A stretch of 37,440 nucleotides of DNA, from contig NZ_BMRA01000003.1 of the NCBI RefSeq assembly GCF_014648395.1, positions 1-37,440 on the forward strand, written 5' to 3'. Of this stretch, positions 36,818 to 37,440 are shown in pieces (the first letter of the stretch is position 1; each line of letters opens with the position of its first letter). A model generated the notes under the pieces. The model worked only from the letters and a program-made list of their open reading frames with translations, was not told the DNA's origin and made no database searches. Source of the DNA: Micromonospora fulviviridis (GTDB lineage Bacteria; Actinomycetota; Actinomycetes; Mycobacteriales; Micromonosporaceae). The position numbers and the translations under genes were made by a program.

Positions 36818-37440
36818 CCGGCATACGTGCACGCTGGTCGATTCGGGGTCTCGGCGCCAGCTGTCGACAGCAACGAGCCGGGCTGAGGGCAGGCAGCGCG
36901 ACCGCTGACGGACGGTCCTCGGCTCCACCTGAAACTTGCCCGCAGGCTCCAAGAAACCTGTGCTCGTTATCCTAGATATCCTTGCCTGGCTCGGCTAAGG
37001 TAACTCTTGTTGACGACAGAGGTACGTAAAGACGCAGACGGACTGACCGACCGCGACGTCGCGACGGGCAGGGGAGTTATGCACGCCCTGAGCTGTATGA
37101 CGGGGCGCCGCAGGTGGGGCCGAGGCACGTTCAGGGCTCCAGCTGACAGTTCGTCGCACGCGTGTGGGGCCACGAAGTTGCGTGGGGCTCCGACGCCGGC
37201 GGACAGTTCGGGCAGTGGAAGCAGAGGAAAGGGAGGGCCTTACACCGTTGGATCGCCCGCTACCGGTCCTCATGCGGGCCGGGCGGACACCGCAGTTTCC
37301 ATCGAACGAGAGGTGGTCTCCGGTCACGCTTACGCGATCCTCGCACCCGAAGCCTGCACAGCTGGCTGGTGCGAAAAGGACAAGCCGACGCTCCTGTCGG
37401 TAGGTGGTGTTTCAGACCCCGTAACCCTGGGCCCCGGCGC
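36818..37440. other. Region without a convincing gene, possible upstream control region
   Basis: I find no reading frame with recognisable protein character on either strand. GC content falls near 36950-37030. TATCCTAGATA (36968-36978) is a TATC-N3-GATA dyad, followed by CCTTGCC and GGCTAAGG, which can form an imperfect hairpin (about 36980-37000), and TTGACG at 37010. GTGGGGCC/GTGGGGCT occurs three times at 37113-37184, and GACAGTTCG occurs twice. The segment may be the control region of a gene beyond the window or a degraded mobile remnant. Confidence 0.35.

Noticed and set aside
36995..37327. 110-codon reverse frame near the window end
   Set aside because: Basic, low-complexity product with no recognisable motif and no ribosome binding site; likely chance.

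Overview
This is a chromosomal window from a very GC-rich actinobacterium, most likely Micromonospora or another member of the Micromonosporaceae (inferred from base composition, protein style and gene order). Its backbone follows the conserved actinobacterial block that corresponds to Mycobacterium tuberculosis Rv1691-Rv1700 and Rv1708-Rv1713: a TPR protein, a HAD phosphatase, a small protein, tlyA, nadK, recN, steA, steB, pyrG, a NUDIX hydrolase, xerD, parA, scpA, scpB, rluB, cmk and der.

Layout. 1-57 is the 3' end of a 5S rRNA gene, followed by its terminator. 142-7191 holds an RGG/TPR/acidic three-part protein, a NagD-type phosphatase, a reverse-strand SCP2 protein, a phasin-like protein with a histone-H1-like tail, a small Pro-rich protein, tlyA and nadK. 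7192-12801 interrupts the usual nadK-recN link. It carries a large secreted subtilisin, a LuxR-type regulator on the opposite strand, and on the other side of the protease a decayed copy of the end of a LuxR gene. 12881-16904 is recN, steA and steB. 16970-23013 is a tightly coupled envelope cluster: a MraY/WecA-like phosphoglycosyltransferase, a MurJ-like flippase, a GT4 glycosyltransferase and a large membrane protein with an alkaline-phosphatase-like ectodomain. 23164-25520 is pyrG and an ADP-ribose pyrophosphatase gene. 25588-27249 is a TM2 protein and alanine dehydrogenase. 27260-34555 is xerD, parA, scpA, scpB, rluB, cmk and der, covering dimer resolution, segregation, condensin, ribosome maturation and CMP phosphorylation. 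A tRNA-Pro(GGG) follows at 34716. Beyond it lies a divergent LysR/SDR pair and about 620 bases in which I find no convincing gene.

Themes. The backbone genes serve translation and ribosome maturation (TlyA, RluB, Der), nucleotide and NAD supply (NadK, PyrG, Cmk, NUDIX), and chromosome and division functions (RecN, SteA/SteB, XerD, ParA, ScpAB). Many junctions are 4-base GTGA/ATGA overlaps, which indicates translational coupling.

The most unusual observations are: the roughly 37-copy FRGG repeat fused to a TPR domain and an Asp/Glu tail next to the rRNA operon; a 47-base palindromic element inside the scpB reading frame; an xerD gene whose only credible full-length start is CTG; the protease/LuxR insertion flanked by a LuxR relic; and the envelope cluster between steB and pyrG.
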